From: Gymnothorax reevesii
Lineage: Eukaryota > Chordata > Actinopteri > Anguilliformes > Muraenidae
Assembly (NCBI GenBank): GCA_029721435.1
Contig: CM056577.1
Span: 115,132,219 to 115,196,218 of the forward strand
DNA length: 64,000 nt
Direction: 5' to 3'
Shown here piece after piece: positions 1 through 12,490 of the stretch. Position numbers and translations under genes: made by a program. Under the pieces are notes generated by a model, which saw only the letters and a program-made list of their open reading frames with translations, searched no databases and was not told the DNA's origin. Position 1 is the first letter of the stretch. Every line of letters starts with the position of its first letter.

Positions 1-151
1 GTGAATTTTTCTCCCCCATAGATAAATCTCACATCAGTGGCAGATATTTTGTTTTCTAAGAAAATATGTTATAGAAATGTGTAAATGTAAATGCAAGACT
101 AAAATGCTTGGTAAGATTTAAGTTTTTTTTTTCGTTTTTTGCCGTACAAAA

Positions 152-152
<1 letters not shown>

Positions 153-193
<41 letters not shown>

Positions 194-210
194 GCACACA
201 CACACACACA
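153..210. repeat. (CA)n microsatellite
   Basis: An almost pure CA dinucleotide run with one CGCG interruption near 191. The open frame through it encodes only a Thr-His repeat and is not a gene. Confidence 0.95.
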
Positions 211-542
211 CTGTACACACAAACACACTCATTAACAGACTTTACCCTTCTCCTTTACCAGCCTCCAATTGCTGGACTGTGTGCCTGAATGACATTGCCC
301 CAACCACTAATGCACCACAATACAGGTCAGATAGTCTATATCATCACCTAACTGGCCCATCATCGTGTGGCACTAACCTCGTACAAATATGTGCTTGCAG
401 TCCAGCCACAGTGTTCTCTTTCACCTCATGCCTTTGGTTGTAGAGCATGAAACCAGAGGCTGGTGTATGTGTGGGTTGGTGTGTGTGTGTGTGTGTGTGT
501 GGAGGGGATGAACATTTCTCTCTCTGTCTGTCTTTCCCTCCC

Positions 543-546
<4 letters not shown>

Positions 547-593
<47 letters not shown>

Positions 594-598
594 TCTCA
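547..598. repeat. (CT)n microsatellite
   Basis: A CT run interrupted once by GT. A (GT)n tract lies just upstream at 476-501. Frames through it on either strand are low-complexity Ser-Leu or Arg-Glu strings. Confidence 0.95.
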
Positions 599-3039
599 GC
601 TGGAGTCAACAGTGACTACAGGGGGGTTGCTCTGGTAATGTGGTAAACCAGCATTGCTCTAATCAGCCTTTGCTCTGCTGTGTCCTCTGAAGCTAAACAG
701 CTGTTCTGGTGTTCTGACGGTTGAATAGCCAGGGGAACAGCACTCCTGGCCCTTCTGCAGGTGGCAGTTAGCTCAGGCGCTATCTCGTCTTGGCATGCCT
801 TGACCCACAACAACAGTGGAGAGATAGCATTTCGGTTCCATTTCCAGCTCTCTCACACAGTCCTGCTGGAGCTCAGATCCCTGCTGAAGGGGGGGAGGGG
901 ACTAATTGCATACAGGAATATGGAAACCCCCCCCCCCTTCACGCACCCTAAGGGATAAATGGGGCAGAGGGGTATTGCAATCACAAAGCCACACAGGCCC
1001 TATCTGTTCCCATGCTCTGGGGGGCAGCCAGGCCTACCCAAAAAACCAATGTGACCTAAATGACCCCCGTGACAATCCACTCCCTTAAGAAAATGTAATA
1101 GGATATGCGCATCAACACAGGGCCTAGAATTGTTATTGCAAAGGTTTCGGAGTAAAATCAGAGAAAAAAGGTCAGATTGCAAGTACTACTCCAATAAATT
1201 GGCTTCAATGCAAAAAATAATGCTTTGAACCCTACTGGATTAGAAAGTAAATGCTTTCTAGGAAGGGTAATCAGGATTTGTAGGCAAAATTCCAAAAATT
1301 TTTTTGGAAAAAATCCAGTGTTACCTCTGCCCAGTTCCTGCGTAATTAATTTGGATAAGTATGCATTTTCCCCCATTTGTTTCTAATTCTTGTTAGAATA
1401 AAATTCCTGTTAGCCACCTAAGTTAAATATGAAATCTACCCAAGTCAATGGCAATGTTCACAATGAATGTCAGGAAAAGTGGTCAGCCAAACAAAAGGGC
1501 TAAAATGCAACGATGACAAATGCTCTCACGACAGTCTGTCTTGGAATAATGTTTCAAAAAGCCAGCATTTTAGAACTCAGCTGCTTTCAAAGATCTGCAT
1601 TGACGGTGACATCATCATCCGAATGTTCAGTCGAGAGCATTCTACTCACATACTGCATGTGCGGTCAGGCGCTGTAAGGGTTCAAAAGTGTTGCAATCAT
1701 GCTGACTCAATTACAACTAATTCCACCGCGCCCTAGTTGCGCTGCACTCGGGCGGAGGCAAACAGAGGTCGTGCTGTTTTCATGCCTCTATCATCACAAG
1801 ACCTTAGCTTCAGTGATGTAACTCCTATCTACGCAAGTATGCGCAGCATTCCTCTCTTAACCCCACTGCCAGGCTCTGAATGAGGTCTGCGGCTTGCTGA
1901 CTGCTCCCGAACACCGAAGCACATTTTCAGTGTCGCCGGAATGCTTCTCTAATGTTATTATGTTTGCAGCTACACTGCATACACCTTGTGTCCTAGGTGG
2001 ATGGGAACGCTTAGTGATTGGCTCTCAGTGGACTAAATTCACCATTGATTTCCAGAGGAGGTGAATAATTGGTTGAGGGGCCAGATGGTGAACCTGTGGG
2101 TTCTAAGCATGGGGTGGGGGGGTCTTTGATACAGCGGAGAGCCAAAGCTCCAAGTGCCGGCTCCGCCTGGCAGCAGCTATGTTCCTGGAGGGTGAGCCTG
2201 ACACACTGCGCTCTAAATAGCACTAATCCGGCACTCCATCCTGCCCACCGCTGCTGTCCTGTTCCTTCCAACCTCCTGCTCTAAGCCTCTCAACTGGGCA
2301 TGCTCAGTCTGTCCACCTCCGCCTCGTCATCAGCCGAGGTACAGAGCCAAGATACTGAGAGATAACTGGGACAGTGGAGACACACAGGTCTGATGGAGAC
2401 TGCTCGTCTGGGCCCACTGCAGGAGATGAGTGTCAAAACCAAGAGATGATTATCACCCAGATTTCAAGTTCAAAGTTTACATTAGGGTTGCAGTGTTGTG
2501 ACATTACTGATTAGTGTCCATTATGTACATTTGAACCTCGTTGTCTTTAAAATGTTCATTCCATTAGATATTCTGATAAAGGCAGGACTATACGACCAAA
2601 AAGGCAACATTCTTAAAGATAAAATGTCAATTCTTAGGTCTGTAAGTGTCTGTTTTTGTGCATATTTGTAGTCCCCGGATGAAGTCAGGCGATTACTGTG
2701 GATTCGTGCTTGTCGCCTCCGCATCCGTAGACACTTCCTTGTGGACGCTGCACAGACTGTAATTTTTGACCGATTACTTTCATATTTGGTATGGACATGT
2801 GTTATAGTTGTACTTAAGATATGACACCTATCTAATTTAGTTGCCATGGTGACAGTATTGGCCGAATAATGCGCAAAAAAGAGGAGAGGCGGGCTTTCAG
2901 GGGCTATTCCCATGTAGTTGTGGGCAACCGGACTGTCTAGTTTGTATTGTGTTTACTTTTTTCATGATTCCATTGTGTATATTAGTTTAGAGATTCCATT
3001 CCCCTGTTATTTTACACATTCTTTTTGTTGTCACTTGCC

Positions 3040-3570
3040 TGCGCTGGTTAACTGTGAAATTGTCTGCTTGTTTTCTCAATTGTAGCTACAACTCCCAGCA
3101 CACTTTTCAGCTCCACTCACCTGTTCCCCGTTCAATTTGGTCTTCAGTTCTCCCTCTATACTCCCCTCTCTTTCATTTGGAAATTACAAGTTTGCCAGCC
3201 AGTGTCCCTAAGTTACTTTCGAGTGATTTTCTGAATTTCCGTGTCTCCCGGTTACACGTCTAGGTTGCTTTTTAGTTTGCAATTTCTGCACAGTCCTTTG
3301 TGTACCTCTGTTTGACATCTGGTCTGGCTTTTAATTTGTTCAGTTTGTCTACTGTTTTGGCTTTGGCGTATCAACTTACTGTTTTTTCTGATCATTGGAC
3401 TTTCAACTGATTTTGACTTCGAATTTACCTTTCTGTGCTGCATACTCAACACTCGTGTTTGACGAGGCCCAAACGACTACAAATTCAAAGAAAGTCACTG
3501 ATCTGGACTCCTGTCTGTGCATGAGTTATGTTGCTGCTTCGGTCACAATGTACCAATAAAGCCGCAACGC
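3040..3570 (+). repeat. Possible LTR-retroelement remnant (T-rich terminal region)
   Basis: A T-rich, pyrimidine-biased stretch with repeated TTTG/GTTT words that ends with a polyadenylation-like AATAAA near 3555. The base style and the terminal AATAAA resemble fish Gypsy-type LTRs, and a similar stretch occurs at 36.1-37.8 kb. No protein-coding remnant is visible and I could not define LTR boundaries or a target duplication. The assignment is inference from composition. Confidence 0.3.
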
Positions 3571-3924
3571 TGCGACCTGAGAGCAAGAGTTGCGGTCTTT
3601 CCTTACAGAATATTGTTTCTTTGCTTGCACCTGCTCACAGCTGGTTTCGAGCCCTTATTTTCCTTTTGCAAAGGTTACATTTGGACGTCTCATTCATGGG
3701 GTTTCAACCAACACCCTTTAACTGCCACAGTCTGTTTCTTTATCCCATTGTAATGTGATTTCTTCCACTGACTGAGCTCACAGTGATCAGTCGTATGATG
3801 TAATCATGTGCTATAACAGGCGCCAATATCTCTGCAACAGCGATAGTACTTCTAGCTGTGCTATTTCCTATTTCTACTCTGCAACAACTAATAAATAAAC
3901 TTACAAATAAATACATAGTCACCC

Positions 3925-3931
3925 ACACACA

Positions 3932-3971
<40 letters not shown>
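3925..3971. repeat. (CA)n microsatellite
   Basis: A CA run of about 23 units with one CATA interruption. Confidence 0.95.
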
Positions 3972-3973
<2 letters not shown>

Positions 3974-4431
3974 ATACACAATGTTTTCAACAATCTACAG
4001 CTGCAATGCCATAGCCACATCTAATCCCTGATCAAAGTTGGGCAATGTCCAGGCACCCCTGTGGTCCTCGGGGGTCTGCCAAAAATCTGTTTAGATTACC
4101 GGCGGGAGTGCGAAGCAGCCGGTAGGGTGATAACAGGCGATCCTGCTCGTGCCCCCTCCTCCACCCTTCTTCTCGCCTCTGATCGCTCTCCCCTTCTCAT
4201 TAGCTGCCCTCCTCCAGCAGAGTACACACAGTCTTTGTTTTTGGGAAAATGAGAAGATGAGATGGAACAGGCAGACTCTGTCCGGCTCCACTGTGCTCTA
4301 CTCCACTCCCCTGAAGCAGATGATTCATGATTTATGTGCTGGACAGAAGCGGAGGGAGGACATGGGCCTGTATAAGAGTGCAGATATACTGTACACGCCC
4401 GCAGGCAGACAGGCACAATCCAACACGATGT

Positions 4432-4760
4432 ACTGCGGACTCAGGCAGGCAACACAGCCCTGAAAGAATGAAGACTGCGCTGTCGACTCAGGCAGACACA
4501 AGCAAAGTCTTACAGGACTGCACTGCGGATTCAGGTAGACAACACAGCTCTGAAAGAATGAAGACCGCTTTGCAGATGCAGGCAGACACGAACACAGTCC
4601 CATAAGACTCCACTGCAGACTCAGGCAGACAACAAAACCCTAAAAGACTTAAGATTGTACTGCCGACACAGGCAAACACAAGCAAAGTCCTAAAAGACTA
4701 CACTGTAGACTCAGGCAGAAAACGCATCCCCGAAAGAATGAAGACTGCACTGCACTGCAT
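4432..4760. repeat. 90-bp minisatellite, nearly four units
   Basis: Units begin ACTGCGGACTCAGGCAG or close variants at 4432, 4522, 4612 and 4702, an exact 90-bp spacing. Each unit has two related halves of about 45 bp, both containing the core GACTCAGGCAGACA. Because 90 is divisible by three, one + frame stays partly open and gives an imperfect 30-residue repeat. Stops interrupt it in the third unit, so I do not call a gene. The array runs straight into the truncated Tc1 copy that follows. Confidence 0.9.
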
Positions 4761-4762
4761 TG

Positions 4763-5958
4763 CTGTGACGGAATTTAGGCCTACTTTCCTTTGTAGAATT
4801 GTTTTAATTCAGCCACACTGGAGGGTTTTTGAGCATGAACTGCCTGTTTGAGGTCATGCTACAGCATCTCATTCTCAATTACTCTGTTGCATAACCCTAC
4901 TTCACTTGAGCTTTAGTTCACAAACTGATGGTCGAATATTCTCCATCAAGACTTTCTGGGAGGGATGAATATTAATAATTCCATCAATTATGTCAAGTTG
5001 CTCAGGTCCTGAAGAAACAAAGCAGCCCGAGGCCATCACACTACCACCACCACCACCACGTTTGACTGCCGGTATGACATTTTTATTGTGGAATGCTGTG
5101 GTAGATTTACACAAGATGAAATGGGAGCCTATTCTTCCAAATTATCCACTTATAACTCATCAGTCCACAGAATACTATCCCAGAAATCTTGTGGGCCAAG
5201 ATGTGTTTTGGCAAAAGTGAAATGAGCCTTTGTGTAGATTTTACCTTACTGCTCTCCAATAGGTGTCAATTTTGCCCAGTCTCTCTCCTGTTATGGCATT
5301 GTGAACACTGAGTTCAAAAGTGGCAAGTGGGGCCTGCAGTTGATTTGGGGTTTTTGCGACCTCCTGGATGAGCCTTCAATGCACTGTTGGAAAATTTTAG
5401 TTGGCCCACCACTCCAGGGAATGTTCACCACCATTCCAAGTTTTCTCAATTTATAGATAACGGCTCTCGCAATGGTTTGTTGGAGTCCCAGAGCCTCAGT
5501 AATGGCTTTGTAACCCTTTCCAGACTGACAGATGTCAACTACTTTGTTTCTCATCTGTTCTTAAATTTCTTTAGATTGCAGCATAATGTGCTGCCTTTTG
5601 CAAACAACTCATTGACGGACAGGTTTTATATAAATTCTGCTAGCTGGCAATTATCATACCTGAGCATGACTACTGATATTGAATTGAACAAAATTTTCAA
5701 TTAAGTTTGTTTAATTGGTTGATATAGTAACAAAAGGGATAATCACTTTTTCTTACAGGGCTCGATAGAGTTGGATAGCTTATTTCATTTTTCATTTAGG
5801 AAAAAAAAACATAATTTAAAAACAGCATGTTGCGTTTACTCAGGCCATTTTGACTAATATTAAATTTAGTCTGATGCTCTTAAACATTCAGGTGTAATAA
5901 ATATGCAAAAAAAAAAAGATCAAATTGAGAAGAGGATAAATACTTTTTCACAGCACTG
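4763..5958 (-). mobile_element. Tc1-like transposon, 5'-truncated copy A
   Basis: The right end has the family terminus ending CACAGCACTG followed by TA at 5959-5960. The left end stops inside the element at about 4763, next to the minisatellite, so one terminal repeat is missing. The - strand carries transposase pieces: an N-terminal helix-turn-helix frame at 5291-5554 (MRNKVVDI, then SGKGYKAI) and, further on, a stretch matching the VKHGGG region of Tc1 transposases near 5040-5080. A run of extra CCA triplets lies in that glycine-rich motif. Stops and frameshifts make it inactive. It is the same family as the copies at 26.4-28.7 kb. Confidence 0.85.
5291..5554 (-). pseudogene. Tc1 transposase N-terminal fragment
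   Basis: The 87-residue frame begins with the paired-like helix-turn-helix typical of Tc1 transposases (residues 1-50 approximately) and then runs out of frame. The motifs SGKGYKAI, SGGPTK and VFTMP match the usual SGKGYKAI, SGRPTK and VSVHDS positions. The DDE catalytic region continues downstream in broken frames toward 4763. It is a non-functional remnant. Confidence 0.8.
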
Positions 5959-5959
5959 T

Positions 5960-6584
5960 ATTAGACTCTTCTTTCTGTCTGGGTTAAATAAAATTTTCTT
6001 TGAAGACAGTAATGCAAATTTTTATATGAAAGCATCCCTTTCTGGGCATTCTCATACAAGAAATAGCCTTCATCGCTCAAAGCAATGGGCTGTGAAGTTT
6101 CAAAAGAGAGCAATTTTTTGGCCATTTTTATAACAAAATTTAACAGTGTGTTTTTATCAGACTGGAGTAATGGCTGCTGAGATAAGATAATTAACTTTTT
6201 GGAAAATAAACATATGTAAAGACAGAAAAAAGCGCTTATTTTGAAGAGTAATCATAATTTTGACATGAATCAATGTTTTGGTTGGGTTTTTCAAGCCATT
6301 TTACACAACCTTGTCATGTACCAATTTCTTTGAAAAGCATACAAACTTCAATGTGGTTCCCAACTTCTGAATGGTGCAGTTTGCCTGTGTGCACAGGCAT
6401 GTGTGTACGTGCTTTTGTGTGCGCTCCTGTGTGTTCCGCCCAATCAGCTGCAATGTTCAGCTCATTATGTTACTAATCCCCCAAGTATATCCCCCATGAT
6501 GAGAAAGGATGCAGGGGTGTATTTTCCAGACCAAATGGAACTACTGAATAAAGAACAGACTACTGCACTAGAGGGGGGTGAGCT

Positions 6585-6618
<34 letters not shown>

Positions 6619-9600
6619 TGAACAGTCTCTCTATGAGCCAATCAATCATTTGAGTTTAATTTCTCCACATTCATTACAGTGAAAGAAAATGGCCGCACAT
6701 CTTTTTGTCTTGACAACAAAGAATACAACACAAAAGAGAGTTGGGGGAACGGAGCCTGACAGTGAGAGAGGGAGAAATTGCATTTCAAAGGGAAGCTTTG
6801 ACAGTCTTAGACTCGTGGTACTAATCTTAACTGAGCAGTGCAGGAGCTTGGTTAGATTAAAGAGGCAATGTCTGAACAGTGAGCGGCTAATAGCAAACAG
6901 TTGCACGCAACTCAGAAATCAGTTGTTCCGCAGTTTTTGAACTATTTTCTTTTCACAAGACTTATCAGGAGGCAAATATTGCGGCAAAAACACCCTCAAA
7001 ATAGAAAAGAGGAACTGTTGGAAAATCTGCTGGATTCACACGCGAAGTGGTATGCTGAAGCGCCAGGCTGCCTTGCACCCCATTGTGCCACGAGAGGCCT
7101 ATAAATTATTCAGTGTCACTCAAATATTGATATGGAAATTACCACGAGGAAAGCGAGGAGGGGTTAGCCAAAGAGAGCCAAGAATCCTCTCTCTCACTCT
7201 TCTCTTTATCATTCACTAACTCTCTTTACTGTACAATGTTAGTATAAACTCTGAATTAACAGTTTACACAAGTCTTCCAGGAACTATATATACTCCACCA
7301 GCCTTTAAAGTACTTGGTTAGAGTTGATTAATGTTCTTTGCTCTGATGAGATTTGCACTGGAGAGGTTCTCCAGGTTTAATTTAAAAAAATTGTTTTAGA
7401 GCTCATATAGTGCAATGAGAAATTTGTTTGTGCTAAGAACTTTTTAAGATGAAGCAGGATTGATTGATTTCAAATTCTTGATCCCACAGCTACAGCAATA
7501 CCACTGATCCTGTTACTCTGGGTGTAAGTACTGGAGGGCTCACTTCCTGTGCCACTGACTGACATGTGTTTGTGATTTATGACCGTCGCGTGATGTCAGA
7601 TGCCATTCCTGTGCCATAGCCTGACACACCGGGGACCTCAGGAGAAAGGCAGCAACAGTAACAGGCATGCAAAAATAAAAAAAGTTCAAAAAGGCCAATT
7701 CTTCTCCAGGCATTTCTGAAAACAGGGCTGGGTAACTGATTTCTGATGGACAGAACTGTGGTGGATAAATGGCAGTAACACAGCCGTCTGTCCGTCTGTC
7801 TGTCTGGCTTTCCGGTAGTCACACTTTCAGTTGGTAGTCACACTCCAAACTAAAGCTTTGCAGCGACACATATGTTCACCTGAACACTCTAGTATTAACT
7901 TAGCTCCAATGCTCTCAAAATGCGACACCTGAGCTTTTTTCCAAAGCAGTCTGGTCTGTACACTTCCACTTACCTGCGGCCTACCCGAATACTGGTCGTT
8001 TCTCGAATCAGTTGAGCACATGAGATGAAAAGGTTGTTTGGGATGGAAAAGTCTCCCTAAAAAGTATATATATATAAATATATATAAACAAAATCTCCGA
8101 ATTTTGCACTTGTTTCCACTGCTTTACTTCAGCATTTAGGAAAACGCTTTTCAGAGAGTGAAGGAGACCTTTTGGGCACTCCCACTGAGACGGGTCCAGT
8201 CGCAGTCAGATACATCATTGAGGAAGGGGCAGCTACCGTCTATTGCTAGGGCAGACGCCTTGGTGCACACTTCTCAGACTCTGAAAAAAATGTTAAAAAT
8301 AAAAAAATAAAATAAAAAAATCTTGTAGTTTCACTAGTTCATGCATTTTAAGGACAAAGCATATTTTCGGTATGGTACCCACTTTTCCAAACCATGGAAA
8401 TAGGGCCATGTATATCACTGTAATTGAGTGTTCTCAATTTCACCCATGAGATTTACCGGTTGCGTGAGACGCTCTCGCTCGCACTGGAGTGAAAACCAAA
8501 TGGATGGTGGACCAGCAGGGCCAGGGAAGGGCGGCCCTGTTTTATACCCTTGAGATTATAGGCCGTTTTCCCACATTTCTGGTAAATAAATGCACAGCTG
8601 TGTAAATGGGTAAAAAAAAGGCCGTGTAAAGTTTCACACCCAGTGGGCTCCACAGACCTGCCAAGAGCCCAGTAACTGCAGAGTACAGATGAGGAAACAA
8701 ACAACAGCTGTAAAACTTCAAACCAGCACACAATCAAAGAGGGTCTCCTGCTCGTGGTACTGAGAAAGAACAGGCCCTGACTGAGGCCTGTGAGCGAGTG
8801 GCAGTTGGCTGAATTGGTTGCAGTACCTACCCACCCCCAGCCAACACCCCCCCCCCCCCCTCCAGTGTATGTAACAAATTTGTGTTAGATACTGCAAATA
8901 ACTTCAAATAATTTTTGCTTTGCTTATGCTGCATGTCTTTCACACAATATTTAGCTCATTGTCAGTTTTTCATTACCTTTAATCAATTTACATAGACTCT
9001 GCAGCGGGATGTCAAAATAAGACTTCTTTTTTTTTTTTAAATTTTCGGCAACTAATGTGTACCAGTATGTGTACTGTGCAGAGAAATTGTGCTAGATATT
9101 GAGTAAAAAGATATCATAGATCATTAGAGCATTTCTAGAGATGTGCCTTTTGTCAGCATTTACCATTTAACACTTTCCTCGCCGGTATATTTTCAAAGCT
9201 GCCAGCCTCTGCCAGCATTTTTGATGAAACTCATTGATCTTTTAATACCTATTTTTGTTGGGAGATCTGTAACCGCACCCCCTTCCATATAATGGTGAAA
9301 ACGTTGATTGCCAGAATATTTTGACAAATGGCAAGGAAAGCATTTTGTCATAAGGGATAGAAAATCTCATCAATGGCAGGGAATAGGTCAATAGCCTTGT
9401 GGCGTGCATTACGTTTCAGGCATGTGCGTAAAAGGAGAAGGATGCCAACAGTGCTTTTGAGTTCAGGGAAAATGTTAACTTTCCGACCCTGCTCCCGCTG
9501 GACCAGTACATCCTGGTCTGTGAGTACCGGTCAATGTTCCCACTGATGGGCACAGGATACATGATTAACAAACAGACCCATTTCTGCATGGGTGAAGTAC

Positions 9601-10970
9601 AGTACGTTCCTGTTCGTTCCTGCCACGAAATGTACTTCGCCTCCACTTACTGTCAACTGCCCGCCTGCCTTTCCCAGGGACAACCTCTCATATCATTTCT
9701 CTGTGTGCACGGCCGCTGTTATGCTGCTCGCCTCACGGACACTGTCGCTGTTTGTGAGTAATCTTCATTTTCAGGGACAATGTCACCGTTTTTGAGTGAT
9801 TTCAGTGTTCAAGGACAATGACACTGATCATCCATCAACATCAATATCAACATGTCTTTTCATATCAGCTTTTACAATTTGGTTTTACACTTCAAATCTC
9901 TGTGAAATTGCTGATATTATAAATTAAACCTATTCCTCTGCCTGCATTACTTGTAACATTCTAAATACATTCCACTGTGATTATTCAGTTTCCCAAATAA
10001 TTTATTTTTTCCCTCTGCCTTTCTCACTGTCATTGGACAAAGCTCCCCCCACACACCCACCCACAGAATTTTGAAAGGAGAATTGTCATCTGAATCATTC
10101 TTTACTTCTTTATCCTCTTTCTGTGGGTATTATGTTGAGAGCTTCAGTTTTTGGGAAGAGATGTTAGCAAAACAGGAAGGCAGGAAGGCTGTATAGCGGG
10201 CAGAGGAACTGGAGGTGCTTTCGTGTTGGCCATCCACTGCCAACTGCCCAGCCTGGCCACTGCTTACCAGCTGATGTTTTCTCCTATGCAGGGGGGCTGT
10301 TCCACCATCAAAATGCATGGGTCATTTCCTGTTTTCTGAGGGACGGGCGGCACAAGCCCCACGTGATATTTCCGGGGCACTCTGCCCTACGGGGGCGGGG
10401 GTTAGTCATGGGAGAACCATACAGCCCTTGTTTTCCTCCTCAAAGTGGCTTTGTCTCCGAACACATGACGAGTAAATAAGAAAATGTGTTTGATTAGGCT
10501 GGTCCTCTCATGTCCTTTAACATGAGTGCTCATTGTACTCATCCTTTTATAACAATCCGGGACGCATCTGAACTGGGTTACCACAAGGGCTAGCCCGCTG
10601 TGCTGAGGCAACATCCGTTCAGCAAAAACTGTGCACTGCATGTTTTCATTCTAACACAACAATCACACCTTTGTTAGATACATGGAAACTAAAATTGGAT
10701 GCATTTGGCCAACATGTAAGCCCTAATCATTGTAGACTGTGCAATGTCTTCCAAGACTTCATGGGGAAGTAGTTCTCATTAGCATGCTCTCTGCTAAACT
10801 GGTTTTACCTTTAGACCCTGGACATAATTGTGCGTATACTGCCAGTTATGCCTCTTTTCTATTGAGTATTTTCTTAATGCAGCGTGCTTCATGCAGCTAA
10901 GATTAACTTTATCATTCTCAGAGAGGGACATGTTTGAAGGACACCTTTGTGGAGCTGCTTGGAGAGAAAA
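5960..10970. other. Intergenic sequence without a recognised gene
   Basis: I see no coding exon here. Small features are a CAAT tetranucleotide run at about 6586-6616, a TCTG run near 7788-7806, a short AT tract near 8063-8090 and a C homopolymer run near 8846-8860. The longer open frames, for example those at 7577-7822 and 9416-9646 on the - strand, show no domain. Confidence 0.5.
6586..6616. repeat. (CAAT)n microsatellite
   Basis: About eight CAAT units. Related scattered copies follow at 6640-6650. Confidence 0.9.
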
Positions 10971-11181
10971 AGGCTACGTCCACACTAATGCATTTTCATT
11001 TTAAAACAACATTTTAAAATGTAAATTATATCTGTCCAAACTAAAACGCAATCCCGCAGTTTTCAGACTAAATCTGGGTTAACAGGGGTTCATAAATGCG
11101 GGAGTACTGTGGAAAGCTTGGCAAAAACAGAGCAAAAGTTATGCATTTTAAAATTAAAACGTAGTAGTGTGAACATAGCCT
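10971..11181. mobile_element. hAT-like MITE with AGGCTACGTCCACACTA ends
   Basis: The left end reads AGGCTACGTCCACACTA and the right end, reverse complemented, reads AGGCTATGTTCACACTACT. The interior is AT-rich with subterminal runs of TTTTAAAA and no coding sequence. The size (about 211 bp) and paired ends fit a non-autonomous DNA transposon. This kind of end is common in fish hAT-related MITEs, but I could not confirm an 8-bp target duplication. Confidence 0.65.
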
Positions 11182-12410
11182 CGTAGCCTCAATTAATCGT
11201 GCACACAATGTTCAGACAGAATATGCTACTCAGTGAGAGTTAATTCACACAACATGCTGAAGTTCCTCACCTTTACACAACCTCTCACTAACACTCTCCC
11301 TCACTTACCCATCTATGCATTAATCTCTTGCAGATTCCATTTGCCACCTTCTGGTATTTTTTTTTTGTTTTTTTTTTTCACAGCGTGGTTCAGGTGTCGA
11401 GGGCTGAAACATTCGTGCCCAAAGTCATGTGAAAATGGCCCAATTAGTATTATGGGATGTAATAAGGCCGTGTGCTCAGAGCAGCTAGTCTGTCCCTCAG
11501 AGTAGGGAGTGTATACCAGGTGTTTCCATTATCATTTTTCAATGGAACATCCGTATGGTGCCAATACACCACACTATGGAAGTTATTCAATGAAATTACA
11601 GATGTACACAGTATGAATATGTTCAAAATAGAAACTTAGCTTTTGAGGAGTTGTGTTTTATCACTTTCCAATCATGTCAAATACTTCATATTGCTTGAAA
11701 CCAAGGGCCATTATATTTAAATGAATCCTATTACTCTGCCCAGTTATTTGGAGCCAGGCAGCAAAACTGCGTAGGCGCCCCGTTGGTTTTGTCCCAATAC
11801 TCACACTTCCAGTCTTGCGGCCTTGAGAGCATGTTTACGCACCACAGAGTAAGTCTGGAAAACTTCCCCAATTCTGAAAATGACCAAACTCAGTTGTACC
11901 TAATCCATACTTCATAAACCCTAATCCTGATTCCATTTCGGAGAGGTATTGAGGGCAAAGCGTTTCCCACAATGCATCAGGATTTTGTATGTGGTATTGA
12001 AGGAGTGGTTAGTGGGTGAAGGTCAAGAAGATACTCTAATGCAGAGAAAATGACTTCAGGTTCCTGAAGCCTCAGTTATTGAGAAATATGTTTTGAGGAA
12101 ATTAAGCGACTGTGATCTAATTTTTGGGGTGTCGGGGGATCTGGATAGAGAATACCACCTTTGATATTGGACAGCCGTACTCCTGGTCAAGTGGACTGGC
12201 ACCACTGGTCCTCATCCATGTCCTGAAACTGTCACCTTAGTTGACCTAATGAAGTAATTCAATAACATGCCGTTTCCAACTCCAAAGGGCCATAAATGTT
12301 AGCCTAAAGTTTTTGAGCCTAGCTGGCATGAATTTGTTTTGGGGGCTTTTCTGCAATCTCAATTTTAATCTCACTCAGTTCAGGCGACCTTGCATGCACC
12401 CTTAGAATAT
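11182..12410. other. Intergenic sequence without a recognised gene
   Basis: I see no coding exon and no clear repeat here apart from short T runs near 11358-11380. Confidence 0.45.
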
Positions 12411-12434
12411 TTCCTTTGTATCAAGTCACTCTAT

Positions 12435-12436
<2 letters not shown>

Positions 12437-12490
<54 letters not shown>

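Larger units (their letters stand above)
1..3035. other. Intergenic sequence with microsatellites only
   Basis: I see no gene here. Simple repeats are (CA)n at about 153-210 with a short CG interruption, (GT)n at about 476-501, and (CT)n at about 547-598. The rest is unique-looking sequence. The short open frames are overlapping, low-complexity, or lack any recognisable domain. Confidence 0.6.

Noticed and set aside
6273..6621. Short frames ending in a Ser-Ile-Asn-Gln repeat
   Set aside because: The repeat is the (CAAT)n microsatellite in translation.
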